A DNA stretch of 64,000 nucleotides from Viridothelium virens (lineage: Eukaryota > Ascomycota > Dothideomycetes > Trypetheliales > Trypetheliaceae): positions 372,001 to 436,000 of the forward strand of contig ML991780.1 of assembly GCA_010094025.1 (NCBI GenBank). Reading direction: 5' to 3'. Both the position numbers and the translations under genes were made by a program. Positions 63,271 to 64,000 of this stretch are shown here, piece by piece; positions within the stretch are counted from its first letter, which is position 1, and each line of letters opens with the position of its first letter. The notes under the pieces are model-generated. The model was given only the letters and a program-made list of their open reading frames with translations, searched no databases and was not told the DNA's origin.

Positions 63271-64000
63271 TCAAGTCGTCACACCGTTCGTCTTTGTATC
63301 CTGCTGCTCACTGGCCTCGCCCTTCAACGTCCCGGCCTGAGCGCTTGCCCTCGCCTGTGGCTGCATCGCGAGCTGGGCTTTCTGCCGATCCAGCATCAGC
63401 TGTTGCTCCTGCGAAGTCTGATATGTGTGATAGCCACTCGGTCCAGTTGCCGAGTGTGCCTGGGCTGGTGCCGAAGTCGGGTTTGGAGTGCTAGGGCTAT
63501 TTCGCCTCCCCTTCGCAGGGAGCGCAGTGGACGATCCACCGTACGACGCTGGATATGACTGCCTGGAGCCGGTCGAAAACGCGGTGGCGGTTTTGTTATG
63601 GGGGGATGATGTTCGAGCGTAGGTTCCGCTCGTTGGAGTAGAATAAGAAGTAGGAACAGTGCCAGAAGGGCGAGGAGGATAACCGACACCGTTCTGAGGT
63701 CGGGCAATTGGGGTTGCAGTGTTATACTGTTGACTGTAATTATAGTTGCCTGAGCTTGGGCGTTGATGGAATCCCTGACCGTTCGGTATGCCACCATATG
63801 ATTGCTGCGCAGGACGTGACTGACTGTAAGAAGCCGTGTATGATGTGCGATTTGAGGAAGCCTGGGTTGGGGTGGTGTAGTTCTGGCTATTTCCCGAGGA
63901 AGGACGTTGAGAAAAGTTCATGGACGGAGAGCGGTTGGGTGGCTGTTGCTGTGGGTAATATCCCTGGTTGGCCTGCGCTGGCCGGCTGCTCGATTGTTGT
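63271..64000 (-). CDS. Gln/Ser/Pro/Tyr-rich protein, C-terminal part (partial)
   Basis: An open minus-strand frame runs from the right edge to a stop at 63271; at least 242 codons are in the window and the start lies outside. The sequence is low in complexity, with 'QRPSSGN' repeated at least twice and many Tyr, Gln, Ser, Pro and Thr residues. A more ordered end follows ('YHTYQTSQEQQLMLDRQKAQ', then 'LAMQPQARASAQAG'). That end resembles tails of fungal chromatin-remodelling subunits of the Ssr4 type, but the match is from memory and weak. Prion-like disorder is the safest description. Confidence 0.7.
   Translation of the reverse strand, partial: QQSSSRPAQANQGYYPQQQPPNRSPSMNFSQRPSSGNSQNYTTPTQASSNRTSYTASYSQSRPAQQSYGGIPNGQGFHQRPSSGNYNYSQQYNTATPIARPQNGVGYPPRPSGTVPTSYSTPTSGTYARTSSPHNKTATAFSTGSRQSYPASYGGSSTALPAKGRRNSPSTPNPTSAPAQAHSATGPSGYHTYQTSQEQQLMLDRQKAQLAMQPQARASAQAGTLKGEASEQQDTKTNGVTT

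Noticed and set aside
1-64000. tRNA genes and LTR-type or other retroelement copies
   Set aside because: I looked for T-arm and A/B-box patterns, and for long terminal repeats or reverse-transcriptase motifs, and saw none I could support.

Overview
The window is nuclear DNA from a filamentous ascomycete (Pezizomycotina). The genes are dense and mostly split by short introns (about 44-150 nt) with GT..AG ends and CTAAC/CTGAC-like branch points. The proteins are typical of this group: an NRT2-type nitrate transporter, an MFS sugar porter, a LaeA-like methyltransferase, a fungal NLR, and a berberine-bridge-type oxidase, now broken. No rRNA or tRNA gene, CRISPR array or LTR element was seen.

Layout. 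1-4.6 kb: the start of a giant coiled-coil protein (minus strand, running off the left edge). 5.4-8.6 kb: a TauD-like dioxygenase, Pkr1 and Sm D1. 9.4-10.8 kb: a 17-bp minisatellite, then a small basic/acidic protein gene with a frame break and a G23 tract. 10.9-14.4 kb: a DJ-1/PfpI-like protein and a seven-exon sugar transporter. 14.9-15.5 kb: a TA-flanked inverted-repeat element; relatives lie at 26.1 kb and, as a stub, at 42.8 kb. 15.8-23.3 kb: a divergent pair made of a BLM/Sgs1-type RecQ helicase and a GEN1/Yen1-type nuclease. 23.6-25.8 kb: EFM5 and a metallo-beta-lactamase-fold protein with a GC-AG intron. 26.5-34.4 kb: a coiled-coil orphan, Mog1, Bud20, mitochondrial aconitase and a cysteine-rich membrane protein. 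34.6-48.2 kb: housekeeping genes in divergent or convergent pairs (GAA1/rhomboid, Bsd2-like/Cbp6-like, TBCC, CCT6/NOP56, one hypothetical). 49-52.6 kb: a nine-exon LaeA-like methyltransferase and the quinolinate phosphoribosyltransferase gene. 52.6-56.3 kb: a nitrate transporter behind a 2-kb promoter rich in GATAAG sites plus one NirA-type site.

The most striking region is 56.7-62.9 kb. A five-kb block carrying one gene, a 1562-residue NLR-like STAND protein (Goodbye-like N-terminus, NACHT ATPase, helical repeats, Cys/His-rich C-terminus), sits between the N-terminal and C-terminal remnants of one FAD-linked (berberine-bridge-type) oxidase. Both remnants lie on the plus strand and in the right order. 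The NLR gene is antisense to them, and its last seven codons and stop appear to be antisense oxidase sequence. The simplest reading is that an NLR gene was inserted into an oxidase gene, destroying it and picking up a new C-terminal end.

The right edge holds the C-terminal part of a Gln/Ser/Pro-rich protein. All exon structures were worked out by hand from reading frames, splice consensus and recalled family sequence. They were not tested against transcripts or databases.
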